A DNA stretch of 64,000 nucleotides from CAWAPS01 sp963783945 (GTDB lineage: Bacteria > Actinomycetota > Acidimicrobiia > Acidimicrobiales > Palsa-688). The notes below the pieces were generated by a model that was not told the origin of the DNA, did no database searches, and saw only the letters and a program-made list of their open reading frames with translations. The stretch spans positions 406,404 to 470,403 of the forward strand of contig CAWAPS010000006.1 of NCBI GenBank assembly GCA_963783945.1, read 5' to 3'. The stretch's first letter is position 1; the number at the start of each line of letters is the position of its first letter. The position numbers were made by a program, and so were the translations under genes. Below are positions 53,301 through 61,463 of the stretch, piece by piece.

Positions 53301-54069
53301 TCATTTGAAGAAGTGGGTGGTCGGCCGGGGGAGCGGCTCCCCCTCAAGGGTGATGTCGACCTTCTCGTTGTAGAAGGCGACCAGGCCGGCGATGGGGAGG
53401 AGCTGTCGGGTGGGGAAGTCGTAAGCCCAGGCCAGGTCCGGGTGGGTGGTGTCGCCGACCGAGACGTTCCAGTAGCCAGTGGTCTGTCCCTTGTAGGGGC
53501 AGGAGGTGACGGTGTCGGAGGGCCGGAGGTTGCCGAAGTTCACCTCGCTACGGTTGAGGTAGTAGCGGGTCGGGAGCCCGGTCTCGAAGACCATGACCGG
53601 TGATGCCGACTCGGCCAGCACCGTCCCGTCAAGCTCGATGCGGACGTGTCGGGTCGAGCGCAGCGCGTCGACGCGGACGTAGGGGTTGCGAGGGTGGACG
53701 AAGACCTGCTCGTCCTCTTCGAACCAGGCGTCGAGGGCGTCCCACTCGAAGCGGACCGTGCCGGCCAAGCCGTCGATGGCGTCGTCGCCGTAGAGCCGGG
53801 CTGCGCTGGGCCTGGTGGTCCCGTCGGCCCGGAGGCTGTGGAGGTGGGCGGTCCCGCGGTGGAGGTGCTGGGGGTGCTGCTCGTCGACGAGCAGGTCAGG
53901 GTCCACGTCCGCGATCGGGACGTAGTACTGGGGGTAATAGGGCCACTCCCACACGTACATGGCCCGGAGTGGTGTCGAGCACGGTGTGGCTAGCGAGGAC
54001 GGCCCGGATGCGGCGGGGCACCGGTTCGACGTGGTCGACGGGGACGATCATCTGCGGGTAGTCACCCAT
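53301..54069 (-). pseudogene. DUF427 domain-containing protein with a frameshift near the N-terminus
   Basis: The expected protein starts at ATG 54069 (GAAGGA 8 nt upstream): MGDYPQMIVPVDHVEPVPRR, then IRAVLASHTVLDTT. The frame breaks at 53961-53970 (an extra base in ACTCCGGG) and resumes as AMYVWEWPYYPQYYVPIADV. Two DUF427 repeats follow; the second is intact (YVRVDALRSTRHVRIELDG, FETGLPTRYYLNRSEVNF, TVTSCPYKGQTTGYW). Repaired length about 256 aa. Function unknown; often beside redox genes. Confidence 0.75.
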
Positions 54070-54143
54070 CACGCGGTCCTTCTCTCGCTGACGCTGTCTC
54101 TCGATGAGCCTGTCTCTCGGTGATGCTGTCTGCGGGCCGGCGA

Positions 54144-54365
54144 TCAGTTGGCCGCGCCGACCACGGCGGCGAGGAGACCGGCGAAATCCTCCGAGCATGG
54201 CCCGCAGGCAGCCAGGTGGGCGGCGACGCCGGGATAACGCTCGGCCGCGGCGATGTCGGCGGCCACCAGGTCGACGTAGACGTGCAGCAGCTCCATGGCC
54301 TGTTCGCATCCCACGTCGTGGGGATCGGTGTGCAAGAAGCGGTCAAGGGCGGTCCAGTCGTTCAC
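54144..54365 (-). CDS. Zinc-binding anti-sigma factor (ZAS type)
   Basis: A 73-aa soluble protein with Cys20 and the H50-x3-C54-x2-C57 motif (HLAACGPC) of ZAS anti-sigma factors such as RsrA/RshA, which release their ECF sigma factor on disulfide stress. It has no membrane span. Its GTG overlaps the stop of the sigma gene (GTGA). It is shorter than RsrA (about 105 aa). Confidence 0.75.
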   Translation of the reverse strand: MNDWTALDRFLHTDPHDVGCEQAMELLHVYVDLVAADIAAAERYPGVAAHLAACGPCSEDFAGLLAAVVGAAN

Positions 54366-55046
54366 GAGGGCCTCTGCGTCTCAGTGTCCAGATAGCCGTT
54401 AGCGACCAGCACGGCCCGTAACTTACGTCGGGCGTCGAAGAGCATCTTGTAGATGGCGTTACGGTTCGTGCCGAGCTCGGCGACCAGGGCGTCGAGAGGA
54501 ACGCCGTTGAGGACGATGGCGACGAAGATCTCCCGCTGACGATGGGTCAACACCTCGTCCACCGCCCGATGAAGGGCCGGCCATCAGGTCTCGCCACTCC
54601 GACTCGCGGGCCGGATCGAGGCCGAATCGGTCAGGGAGGCGGTCCCAGTCCTCGGCGTCCATGGCCACGGTCGGGTTGCGCCAGAAGTGCCGGCCGATCT
54701 TGGTCGACACCTCGAAGATCACGAACTTGTACGCCCAGGTGGTGAAGCGGCTCTCACCGCGGAACTGGCCGAGCGTGGCGGTGATGGCCACCATGGCGTC
54801 GGCGGCGGCCTGATGGGCCATGTCGTCGAGCTCGGGTCCCCCAACGCGCAGATGAGAGCTGCGCCGGTGGACCTCGCTGCGGGCGATCCGCAACAGCCGG
54901 GCGTGCAATCGGGCCTGGGCGGATTGACGCTCGCTGTCAGTCCCGACCAGGGCGCCCAGCCACTCGGCGGAGTCAGGATCGAGGGAGTCGGGATCGACAC
55001 TCGACGCTGGCGGAGCGTCCACCCGGCCGGTCTCGAGTAGGCCCAT
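54362..55046 (-). pseudogene. ECF sigma factor (sigma-70 family) with one frameshift
   Basis: Region 2 is in the first frame (ELDDMAHQAAADAMVAITAT, then GQFRGESRFTTWAYKFVIFE) and region 4 in another (LTHRQREIFVAIVLNGVPLD, then ALVAELGTNRNAIYKMLFDA), both family-typical. An extra base in the GGCCGGCC run at 54575-54583 separates them; after repair the chain reads ESEWRDLMAALHRAVDEVLT without a gap. The start at ATG 55046 has AGGAT 8 nt upstream. The anti-sigma gene overlaps its end. It could be a sequence error, since both halves are well conserved. Confidence 0.8.
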
Positions 55047-55137
55047 GGAGTGCATCCTAGAGAGCCGCCGGTCCGAAGCACTCGGGAAACGCGGCGGCCA
55101 CCGAGCAGGCGGGCTCGGCTAGTGAGGCCGGGTACCA

Positions 55138-55149
55138 GGGACGCGTCCC
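55138..55149. promoter_or_regulatory. 12-bp perfect palindrome GGGACGCGTCCC
   Basis: It lies between the divergent sigma factor and SDR genes. Wider symmetry is visible (ACCAG...CTGGT). A possible operator for the redox cluster; no known family motif was matched. Confidence 0.3.
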
Positions 55150-55343
55150 GGGACTGGTGTGGTAACACGACCCCGGCTTTCGCGGCCCCGAGGACGGCCT
55201 GAGCGCTTGTGGGAAGGGCCGCCGACGATCGGTGGGTCGTGCCCTACGGAGCGGTCCTGGGGGGTTCGTTCGTCGAGGGGCCCGCTAGCCCCAGTTGTCG
55301 TTGGGCGGGGTAAGAGCGGACGGAAGGCTGTCACTAACAGGGC

Positions 55344-56162
55344 ATGATGGCTTCGCTTGAGGGCAAGACGGCTCTGGTGACCGGGGCCGGACGGGGCATC
55401 GGTCAGGCGGTCGCGGTCGACCTAGCCGCGGCGGGGATGGCCGTGGCGTTGGTGGCCCGCTCGGAGGACCAGCTGGCCGAGACCGCCCAACGGGTAAAGC
55501 ATCTGGGCGGCACCGCAGTGGTGGTGCCCGCGGACCTGGCCGATCTGCGCCAGGCCACCCGGGCCGTCCATGCCGTCAACGACCAGTTGGGGGCCGTCGA
55601 TGTGCTCATCAACGATGCCGCCATGGTGGGGCCGCTCGGCCCGAGCGTCTCGGTCGACCCGACCGAGTGGGCCGTCACCTTCAACGTCAATGTGGTGGCC
55701 GCCGCCGCCCTCAGCTTCGCGGTGCTGCCCGTCATGGTCGAGCGCGGCTGGGGGCGCATCGTCAACGTGTCCAGCGCCATCGCGGCGCATCCCGGGGCCA
55801 TGGTCGGCATGAACGCCTACGCGGCGAGCAAGGCCGCCCTCGAAGCCCACACCGTCAACCTGGCGGCCGAGTTGGCCGGCAGCGGCGTGACGGTCAACGC
55901 CTTCCGACCCGGCTCGGTCGACACCGCCATGCAGGCGGGGATACGAGCCCAGGACCCAGCGCGGATCGGCACCGGACTGCACGAGCGGTTCGCCCGGTCC
56001 TACGCCGAGGGGGCCATGATCACCCCCGAACAATCAGCCCGGTCCTTGATCCCGCATCTGTCCGCCGATACGACCGGCGAGGTCTGGGAGGCGGTCCGAC
56101 TCGACCTGACCAAACCGGCTGTCTGCTCTGCGGGAATCCGCAGAGGTGCCTCCGGGACTTGA
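55344..56162 (+). CDS. SDR family NAD(P)-dependent oxidoreductase
   Basis: 272 aa. TGAGRGIGQAVA at residues 14-25, IND AAM in place of NNAG, SS (near 143) in VNVSSAIAAHP and YAASKAA with the catalytic Tyr/Lys. The last 20 residues (after EVWEAVRLDL) diverge. The start could be the second ATG (55347). It is first in a rightward series with the peroxiredoxin-like and DsbA-like genes. Confidence 0.88.
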   Translation: MMASLEGKTALVTGAGRGIGQAVAVDLAAAGMAVALVARSEDQLAETAQRVKHLGGTAVVVPADLADLRQATRAVHAVNDQLGAVDVLINDAAMVGPLGPSVSVDPTEWAVTFNVNVVAAAALSFAVLPVMVERGWGRIVNVSSAIAAHPGAMVGMNAYAASKAALEAHTVNLAAELAGSGVTVNAFRPGSVDTAMQAGIRAQDPARIGTGLHERFARSYAEGAMITPEQSARSLIPHLSADTTGEVWEAVRLDLTKPAVCSAGIRRGASGT

Positions 56163-56208
56163 ACCACCCGCCCCATCCTCAAACGTGCCAACCGACAAGG
56201 AGATTCAC

Positions 56209-56700
56209 ATGACATTGCTGCATCCGGGCGAGATGTTCCCCAACCTCGCCGTCACCCCAACCGACGGGGCCGCCCTGGAGCTGCCCGGCGCCCTGGCCGG
56301 CCATTTCGGGGTGGTCCTGTTCTACCGGGGCGCCTGGTGCCCGTACTGCAACGCGCAACTGCGGGCCTTCCAGCGAGCCGCCGACGGCCTGGCCGAGGTT
56401 GACGCACGAGTCGTCGCCTTGTCGGTCGACGACGAGGCCACCACCGCTGAGCTGGTGGCCAAACACGGCCTGACCTTCCCGGTCGGCCACAGCGCCGACG
56501 CCCAAGCGGTCGCAGAGGCTACCGGGGCGTTCGTCAACCCCGACCCGCAGTTCTTGCAGTCCACCGGTTTTATCCTCGACCCGACCGGACGGGTGGTGGT
56601 CAGCGTCTACTCCAGCGGGGCCATCGGCCGGCTGGTACCCGAGGACGTTATCGGCATGATCCGCTACATCCGCGAACACGCCCCGGCGACCTCGGCGTGA
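56209..56700 (+). CDS. Peroxiredoxin-like (AhpC/TSA) protein
   Basis: 163 aa from ATG 56209 (AAGGAG 7 nt upstream). Compact thioredoxin fold with FYRGAWCPYCNAQLRAFQ (CPYC), SVDDEATTAELVAKHGLTFP and FILDPTGRVVVSVY. It shares the YRGAWCPYC motif with the protein at 52.5 kb. It overlaps the next gene by 4 bases (GTGA). Confidence 0.9.
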   Translation: MTLLHPGEMFPNLAVTPTDGAALELPGALAGHFGVVLFYRGAWCPYCNAQLRAFQRAADGLAEVDARVVALSVDDEATTAELVAKHGLTFPVGHSADAQAVAEATGAFVNPDPQFLQSTGFILDPTGRVVVSVYSSGAIGRLVPEDVIGMIRYIREHAPATSA

Positions 56701-57434
56701 CCACCACGACCCCGCCAGCGGCCTCCGCTGATGTCAACTTCTACTTCGACCCGGTGTGCCCCTTCGCTTGGATGACCAGCAAATGGTTGCGCATGGTCAC
56801 CGCCCAGCGGAACTACACGGTGGAATGGAAGTTCATCTCGCTGCGGCTGATCAACGCCGAGATCGACTACGACACCCACTTCCCGCCCGGCTACGAAGAT
56901 GGGCACACCGCCGGACTGCGCCTGCTGCGCGTGGCGGCCCGCACCCGAGCCGAACACGGTCCCGACGCCGTCGGCCAGCTATATCAGGCGATGGGCAGCC
57001 ACATCTTCGACGCCAACAACGAAGGAGACAGAGTCGATCGGGGCAGCGTAGGGTTCGTCGAGCCGATCCTGGCCGAGGTCGGCCTGCCCGCCCGGCTGGC
57101 GGACGCCTTGGACGACAGCTCGCTGGACGCGATCCTCCGTGCCGAGACCGACGAGGCCCTAGCCTTGACCGGGAAAGATGTCGGGACGCCGATCATCCAT
57201 TTCCAGCCTCCGACCGGAGTAGCGTTCTTCGGTCCGGTCATCAGCCGCTTGCCCAACCCCGACAACGCCGCCCGCCTGTGGGACCACGTCGTCGGCCTGG
57301 CCGACTTCCCGGGGTTCGCCGAGCTGAAACGCAGTCTGCGAGAACGACCCCAGCTGGCCAGCTTCGGCGTCGACCCCGACAGCGTCGGCGTGCAGGAAGA
57401 CTGGCACGGCGGCAGCCGCCGCACCAAGAAATAG
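56697..57434 (+). CDS. DsbA-family protein, mycothiol-dependent nitroreductase-like, without resolving Cys
   Basis: 245 aa. Thioredoxin fold with a helical insertion: NFYFDPVCPFAWMTSKWL near residue 14, then GTPIIHFQPPTGVAFFGPVIS as the cis-Pro region and LWDHVVGLADFPGFAELKRS at the end. This is the Rv2466c-type family, in which the first motif is CPWC. Here it is CPFA, leaving only one active-site cysteine, as in glutathione S-transferase kappa-like isomerases. The paralogue at 58.4 kb keeps CPWC. Coupled to the upstream peroxiredoxin-like gene. Confidence 0.85.
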   Translation: MTTTTPPAASADVNFYFDPVCPFAWMTSKWLRMVTAQRNYTVEWKFISLRLINAEIDYDTHFPPGYEDGHTAGLRLLRVAARTRAEHGPDAVGQLYQAMGSHIFDANNEGDRVDRGSVGFVEPILAEVGLPARLADALDDSSLDAILRAETDEALALTGKDVGTPIIHFQPPTGVAFFGPVISRLPNPDNAARLWDHVVGLADFPGFAELKRSLRERPQLASFGVDPDSVGVQEDWHGGSRRTKK

Positions 57435-57495
57435 TCCTGCTTTGGCCTACCAAACCACGCCGTCGAAGCCGGATCTTTCATGAGCGGAGCGCCTG

Positions 57496-58362
57496 ATGGA
57501 CGTGCTGCGAACCCCCGACGACCGTTTCGTCGACTTGCCCGACCACGCCTTCGCGCCCCACTACGTCGAGGTCGGCAGCGGGGATGGCAGCTGCCTGCGG
57601 GTCGACTACCTCGACGAACGACGCCCTTGACGGCGAGGTCGTGCTTTTGCTGGACGCTGAGCCGTCCTGGTCGTACCTGTACCTCAAAACGATCCTCCTC
57701 GCCGCCGCCGACTTGCGGGCGGTGGCGGTGGGCCTGGTGGGCTGTGGGCGCAGCGACAAGCCCGCCCATCGCGACGACTCCACCTACCAAGCCCACATCA
57801 ACTGGACCTGGGCCGCAATCGAGGAGATCGGCCTCGACGCCATCACCGTGGTCGACCCAAACCGGGATGGGCCTGCTCGGCCTGCGCCTGGTCGGCGAGC
57901 ACCCCGACCGTTACGCCGGCGTGGTCGCCGCCAACACCTACCGCCCGCCGGGGACCGCCCGCCCAGTGACGCGTTCATGGCCTGGCAGCGTTACTGCCAG
58001 GACAGCCCCGAGCTCCGGTACGGGCGGATCGTGCACGGCGGCCGCGTCACCGACCCGCCCCCCGACGTCCCCGCTGAGCGACAACACCAAAAAGTCATCG
58101 CCGCCTACCGGCTGCAGTTCACCGTCCCGGCGGATCAGAAGGACCTTCACCTCGAGGTCTTCCACAACGACCTCTCACCCACACCGCCGATGGAAGCTGG
58201 GACCTTCTCGTCCCCGCCCCGTTGGTGATCGACCGCTCCGGCATCGTACGCGCTCGGTGCGGATCCGCGGACTACCTGACCCGTATGGACCCCGACGCCA
58301 TCGAGGCGGCGCTCGCCGCGCTCGACTGGCCCGAGCGCCAATGCCTAAGACCCGCCATCTAG
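57496..58362 (+). pseudogene. Chimeric remnant: haloalkane dehalogenase-like front, peroxiredoxin-like end
   Basis: The first part is haloalkane dehalogenase-like (MDVLRTPDDRFVDLPDHAFA, AEPSWSYLYLKT, LVGCGRSDKP, then LRLVGEHPDRYAGVVAANTY and GRIVHGGRV) spread over three frames. The oxyanion HGEPSW has become DAEPSW and the nucleophile C-Q-D-W-G-G is lost. From about 58090 the sequence changes to a peroxiredoxin-like C-terminus (KVIAAYRLQFTVPADQKDL, then VIDRSGIVRA, YLTRMDPDAIEAALAAL) up to the stop at 58362. It looks like a deletion joined two unrelated genes, followed by decay. Confidence 0.65.
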
Positions 58363-58378
58363 GAGGAAGGAGCCTGTC

Positions 58379-59032
58379 ATGGACGTTGTGCGATTTCACT
58401 TCGACCCCATCTGTCCTTGGTGCTACCAGACGTCGCGGTGGGCCAAACGCGTCGAACAGCTCGGCGAGATCGAGCTCGACTGGGGATTGTTCTCCCTCGA
58501 GGTCGTGAACCTAAAGGACGGGGCCGATCCCCGCGAGTTGCTGGCCCGGTCGGGTCCCGCACTGCGGACCGCGACCCTCATCCGGCAGCGGAAGGGCGGC
58601 GGCGCGATCGGTCCCTTCTACACCGCGCTCGGCAAGAGGATCTGGGAGCAGTCGCCGCCCGAGCAGGACATGGCGACCGCGGTGCGCGCTGCGCTCGAAG
58701 AGGTCGGTCTCGATGTCGGGTGGTGCGATGAGGCACTTTCGGATCCGGGGACCTGGCAGGCCGTCCTCGACGAGCACCACGGACTGATCGAGAGGACGCG
58801 CAGCTTCGGAGTACCGACGATCGTCCTCGACGGGGGTAGCGGGCCGGCCATCTTCGGGCCCGTGATCAGCGAGCTGCCGTCGGATGAGGACGCGGTCGAT
58901 TTGTGGCGACACGTTTCGTGGCTGGCCCGCTACGACAACTTCGCCGAGCTCAAGCGCGACCGCATCAACCCCCCCGATCTGCCCGCCATGACCTGGTACC
59001 GAGCCCAGCGAGAGGCCAATCAATCCACGTGA
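58379..59032 (+). CDS. DsbA-family mycothiol-dependent nitroreductase-like protein (CPWC)
   Basis: 217 aa; AAGGAG 7 nt upstream of the ATG. HFDPICPWCYQTSRWAKRV supplies the CPWC pair; FGVPTIVLDGGSGPAIFGPV is the cis-Pro region and LWRHVSWLARYDNFAELKRD the end. These parts match the Rv2466c family, thiol-disulfide enzymes reduced by mycothiol and mycoredoxin. It is a paralogue of the protein at 56.7 kb, but with both cysteines. Confidence 0.9.
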   Translation: MDVVRFHFDPICPWCYQTSRWAKRVEQLGEIELDWGLFSLEVVNLKDGADPRELLARSGPALRTATLIRQRKGGGAIGPFYTALGKRIWEQSPPEQDMATAVRAALEEVGLDVGWCDEALSDPGTWQAVLDEHHGLIERTRSFGVPTIVLDGGSGPAIFGPVISELPSDEDAVDLWRHVSWLARYDNFAELKRDRINPPDLPAMTWYRAQREANQST

Positions 59033-59141
59033 GACTTTTGGGGAGCCGCCTTCATCGCCCGGCGCGACCGGAGACGAGAGGAGCCGGCTCAGCCCGCAAC
59101 CGCACTCGCCGGAAGCAGACAACCGAAAGGAAGGTGCCGCT

Positions 59142-59971
59142 GTGAGCGACGAGTCCGATAGCCCCAGGAGCGAGTCCGTGGTTGGCACCCTGCTCGAGGA
59201 GTGGGCAGTGATCGAGGACCTTCTTGGTGGACTAGATGCCCCGGATTGGCCGACGTTGACCGCGCTCCCGGGATGGACGGTGCACGATGTCGTCGCCCAT
59301 CTCATCGGCACCGAATCTCGACTCGCCGGTGACGAGGAGCCTCCAGCCTCGATCCACGTGACCACCCTTGCTCATGTTCGAAATGCCACCGGGGCGGCGA
59401 ACGAGCAGTGGGTCCGAGCGCTTCGCCCCGAGCCGCCCGAAGCGATGCTCCTCCGCTTTCACGAAGTGACCCGGCGCCGGGCCGAGTCGCTCAGCGCAAT
59501 GGGTCCAGAGGAGTTCGACGCCCCCACCCAGACGCCCGTCGGGATGGCGCCGTATCGCCGGTTCATGGAGATCCGAGTCTTCGACTGCTGGCTTCACGAA
59601 CAGGACATTCGCTCGGCGGTAGGACGACCCGGCCACGAGGACGGTCGATGCGCCGAGATGTCCGTCGACGAGGTGGTGCGTGCCCTCGGCTTCATTGTGG
59701 GAAAACAGGCCTCTGCTCCTGACGGCTGGCCGTCACCATCGAGCTCAGTGGCCTCGTTTACCGCACGGTGCATGTCGCCGTAGACGGACGGGCCGCCGTG
59801 GTCACCCACCTCGATCGACCCGCCACCGCCACGGTCCATCTTCCGTCGACCCTCTTCGTCAAGCTTGCCGGCGGGCGTGCCGATGCCATGTCAGGTCTCG
59901 ACACGATCCGCCTCGTTGGCAACCTCGACCTTGCCCGCCGCGTCGCACAAAACCTCGCCTTCACGATCTGA
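59142..59971 (+). pseudogene. Maleylpyruvate isomerase family (MDMPI) protein with one frameshift
   Basis: GTG 59142 is preceded by AAGGAAGG. The DinB/MDMPI domain is intact (LTALPGWTVHDVVAHLIGTE with the His, FMEIRVFDCWLHEQDIRSAV with the second His group). The frame breaks near 59725 (KQASAPDGW...); the SCP2-like C-terminal domain continues in another frame (VTIELSGLVYRTVHVAVDGR to NLDLARRVAQNLAFTI) to the stop at 59971. Repaired length about 276 aa. Confidence 0.8.
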
Positions 59972-59979
59972 ATAGGCCG

Positions 59980-60208
59980 ACGGGCCGACCACCTCGAAGT
60001 GGCTGATTCGGGTCTCGGCGTGCGATTCGGACCGCCAGCGCTGGTAGAGCTCGGATGAGATCGGCTCTTGGCTCGGGAGTCAAGTCCTGCGGCTCCATCG
60101 CACCGGTAGGCCGGATGGCCGTCCTGATGTGCTCCAGGTAGGCGCGGCAATTCCCGCAGCCACGCTGATGGGCCTCGAGGCGACGCCGGTCCCGACGTGA
60201 CAGAGACC
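59980..60208 (-). pseudogene. 3' remnant of a zinc-finger anti-sigma factor
   Basis: Reading leftward from the IS edge: LSRRDRRRLEAHQRGCGNCR, then AYLEHIRTAIRPTGAMEPQD. This is the HxxxCxxC finger (H-Q-R-G-C-G-N-C) and following helix of anti-sigma factors. The N-terminal part is missing at the IS boundary (60208/60209), and the frame breaks near 60070. Confidence 0.5.
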
Positions 60209-60222
60209 CCTGTTGCGTTGGC
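60209..60222 (+). repeat. IS6 terminal inverted repeat, left
   Basis: CCTGTTGCGTTGGC; one mismatch to the inverted right copy. Confidence 0.7.
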
Positions 60223-60263
60223 AGTCGTGTCGCCCCGGTGAACTGCTGGTCCACCCGGGAGGG

Positions 60264-60985
60264 TCAGATTGCTCGGGCGAGTTGGCCGAAGGCGGCTGCG
60301 ACGCGAAGACGCCTGTGCCGGGCTTCGAGCCCGAGTTCATAGTGGCTGCGCCGCAGGTTCTGGATGAAGGCATGCCCTCCGATGTCCTCGCTGACCGAAA
60401 CGTCTTTAGGCCGTGCATCGGTTGCAGCCGAGCCTTGAGTCTCCCATGGTCACATTCCATCCGGTTGTTCGGGTGCTGCTCGGTGACGTGAACAGCCGCC
60501 GGTAGGAGTTCAGCGATGACCGCAGCAAGAGTCGGGGCCCGGTCGGTAGTGACCTCCTCTGGGTCTTCCTGGACTGCGAGCATTCGGACAAAGAACCTTC
60601 GTGCGGCGGCGATATCCCGGCGGGCCGACACCAGCTTGTCGATCACCTGGCCGTGCTCATCGACCGCCCGGTACACGTGTCGCCACGCACCAGCGACCTT
60701 CACATACGTCTCGTCGACGAACCAGCGGACACCTGTTGTGTGGCGGCACGGGCCGGCGGCCTCGACGGCCAGAAGGGTGAAGTGCTGGACCCGGCGGTAC
60801 AGCGTGACATGGTCGACCTCGATTCCACGCTCCGCGAGCAGCTCCTCGACATCCCGGTGCGACAGCCGCAGCGCAGATACCATCGGACGGCCAGCAAGAT
60901 CACATCAGACGGGAACCGGTAGCCCCCGAGAACCGATCCTCCGACTTCGACCGGGTGGCAGTGGCGAAGGGCTCTCACGCCAAGA
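60264..60985 (-). pseudogene. IS6 family DDE transposase with two frameshifts
   Basis: The N-terminal YRFPSDVILLAVRWYLR is in one frame; near 60874 it shifts to LSHRDVEELLAERGIEVDHV. Then VRWFVDETYVKVAGAWRHVY (first Asp), TTDRAPTLAAVI (second Asp) and HPNNRMECDHGRLKARL (Glu) give the DDE triad. A second shift near 60395 moves the end (GGHAFIQNLRRSHYELG, then RLRVAAAFGQLARAI) to the frame stopping at 60264. About 230 aa if repaired. Confidence 0.8.
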
Positions 60986-61010
60986 GCCTCACCCCCACCC
61001 ACCCCGCCCA

Positions 61011-61024
61011 GCCAATGCAACAGG
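61011..61024 (-). repeat. IS6 terminal inverted repeat, right
   Basis: GCCAATGCAACAGG; pairs with the left copy. Confidence 0.7.
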
Positions 61025-61463
61025 ACCGTTTGGACTGATGTCGGCACCATGACGGGAGAGAATGACGTCTCCGAGCTCGACGCCGACGCGGCGGTTTGAG
61101 CTGAGCGCACCGCCCCACCTGTGCCGTAACGGACATGGGTAACCGCTCTTTCGTCGTCCTCAAACCAGTAATCCGTGGCGGGCGCCTCGGCAAACCTCCG
61201 CCGGGCCGTACCACCTCGGTCCTTCTTGCTTCGAACAAATCAGTCGTCATCAGTCGCCAGCATCGATGGTCCCTGGCCGCGTCCGTCGGCTGTCAATTCA
61301 CGCATTTGCGCAAAAAGGCTGAGAAGCCTGACCTCTAGTTCTCGCCAGACGACTCGGCTCGAGCGGAGAAAAAAGGCCGCGTCTGGGGGTGAGATCGTCA
61401 GCGTCGGTGACACTCATCTGGTGTAGCCGGGAATGACCCGGCAGCGATCAGGGGAGGAAATCC
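61025..61463. other. 439-bp intergenic region
   Basis: 61053-61100 reads MTGENDVSELDADAAV from an internal ATG to a stop, without a credible ribosome site. Otherwise nothing is supported. It should contain the promoter of the exported protein. Confidence 0.3.

Larger units (their letters stand above)
60209..61024 (-). mobile_element. IS6-type insertion sequence, 816 bp
   Basis: Terminal inverted repeats CCTGTTGCGTTGGC and GCCAATGCAACAGG (13 of 14 matching) enclose a single IS6-like transposase gene, close to the usual 0.8 kb. The 8-bp flanks differ (CAGAGACC versus ACCGTTTG), so no target duplication is seen, which fits recombination between copies or an old insertion. Confidence 0.7.

Noticed and set aside
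60201..61032. 8-bp target duplication around the IS6 element
   Set aside because: Flanks CAGAGACC and ACCGTTTG do not match.
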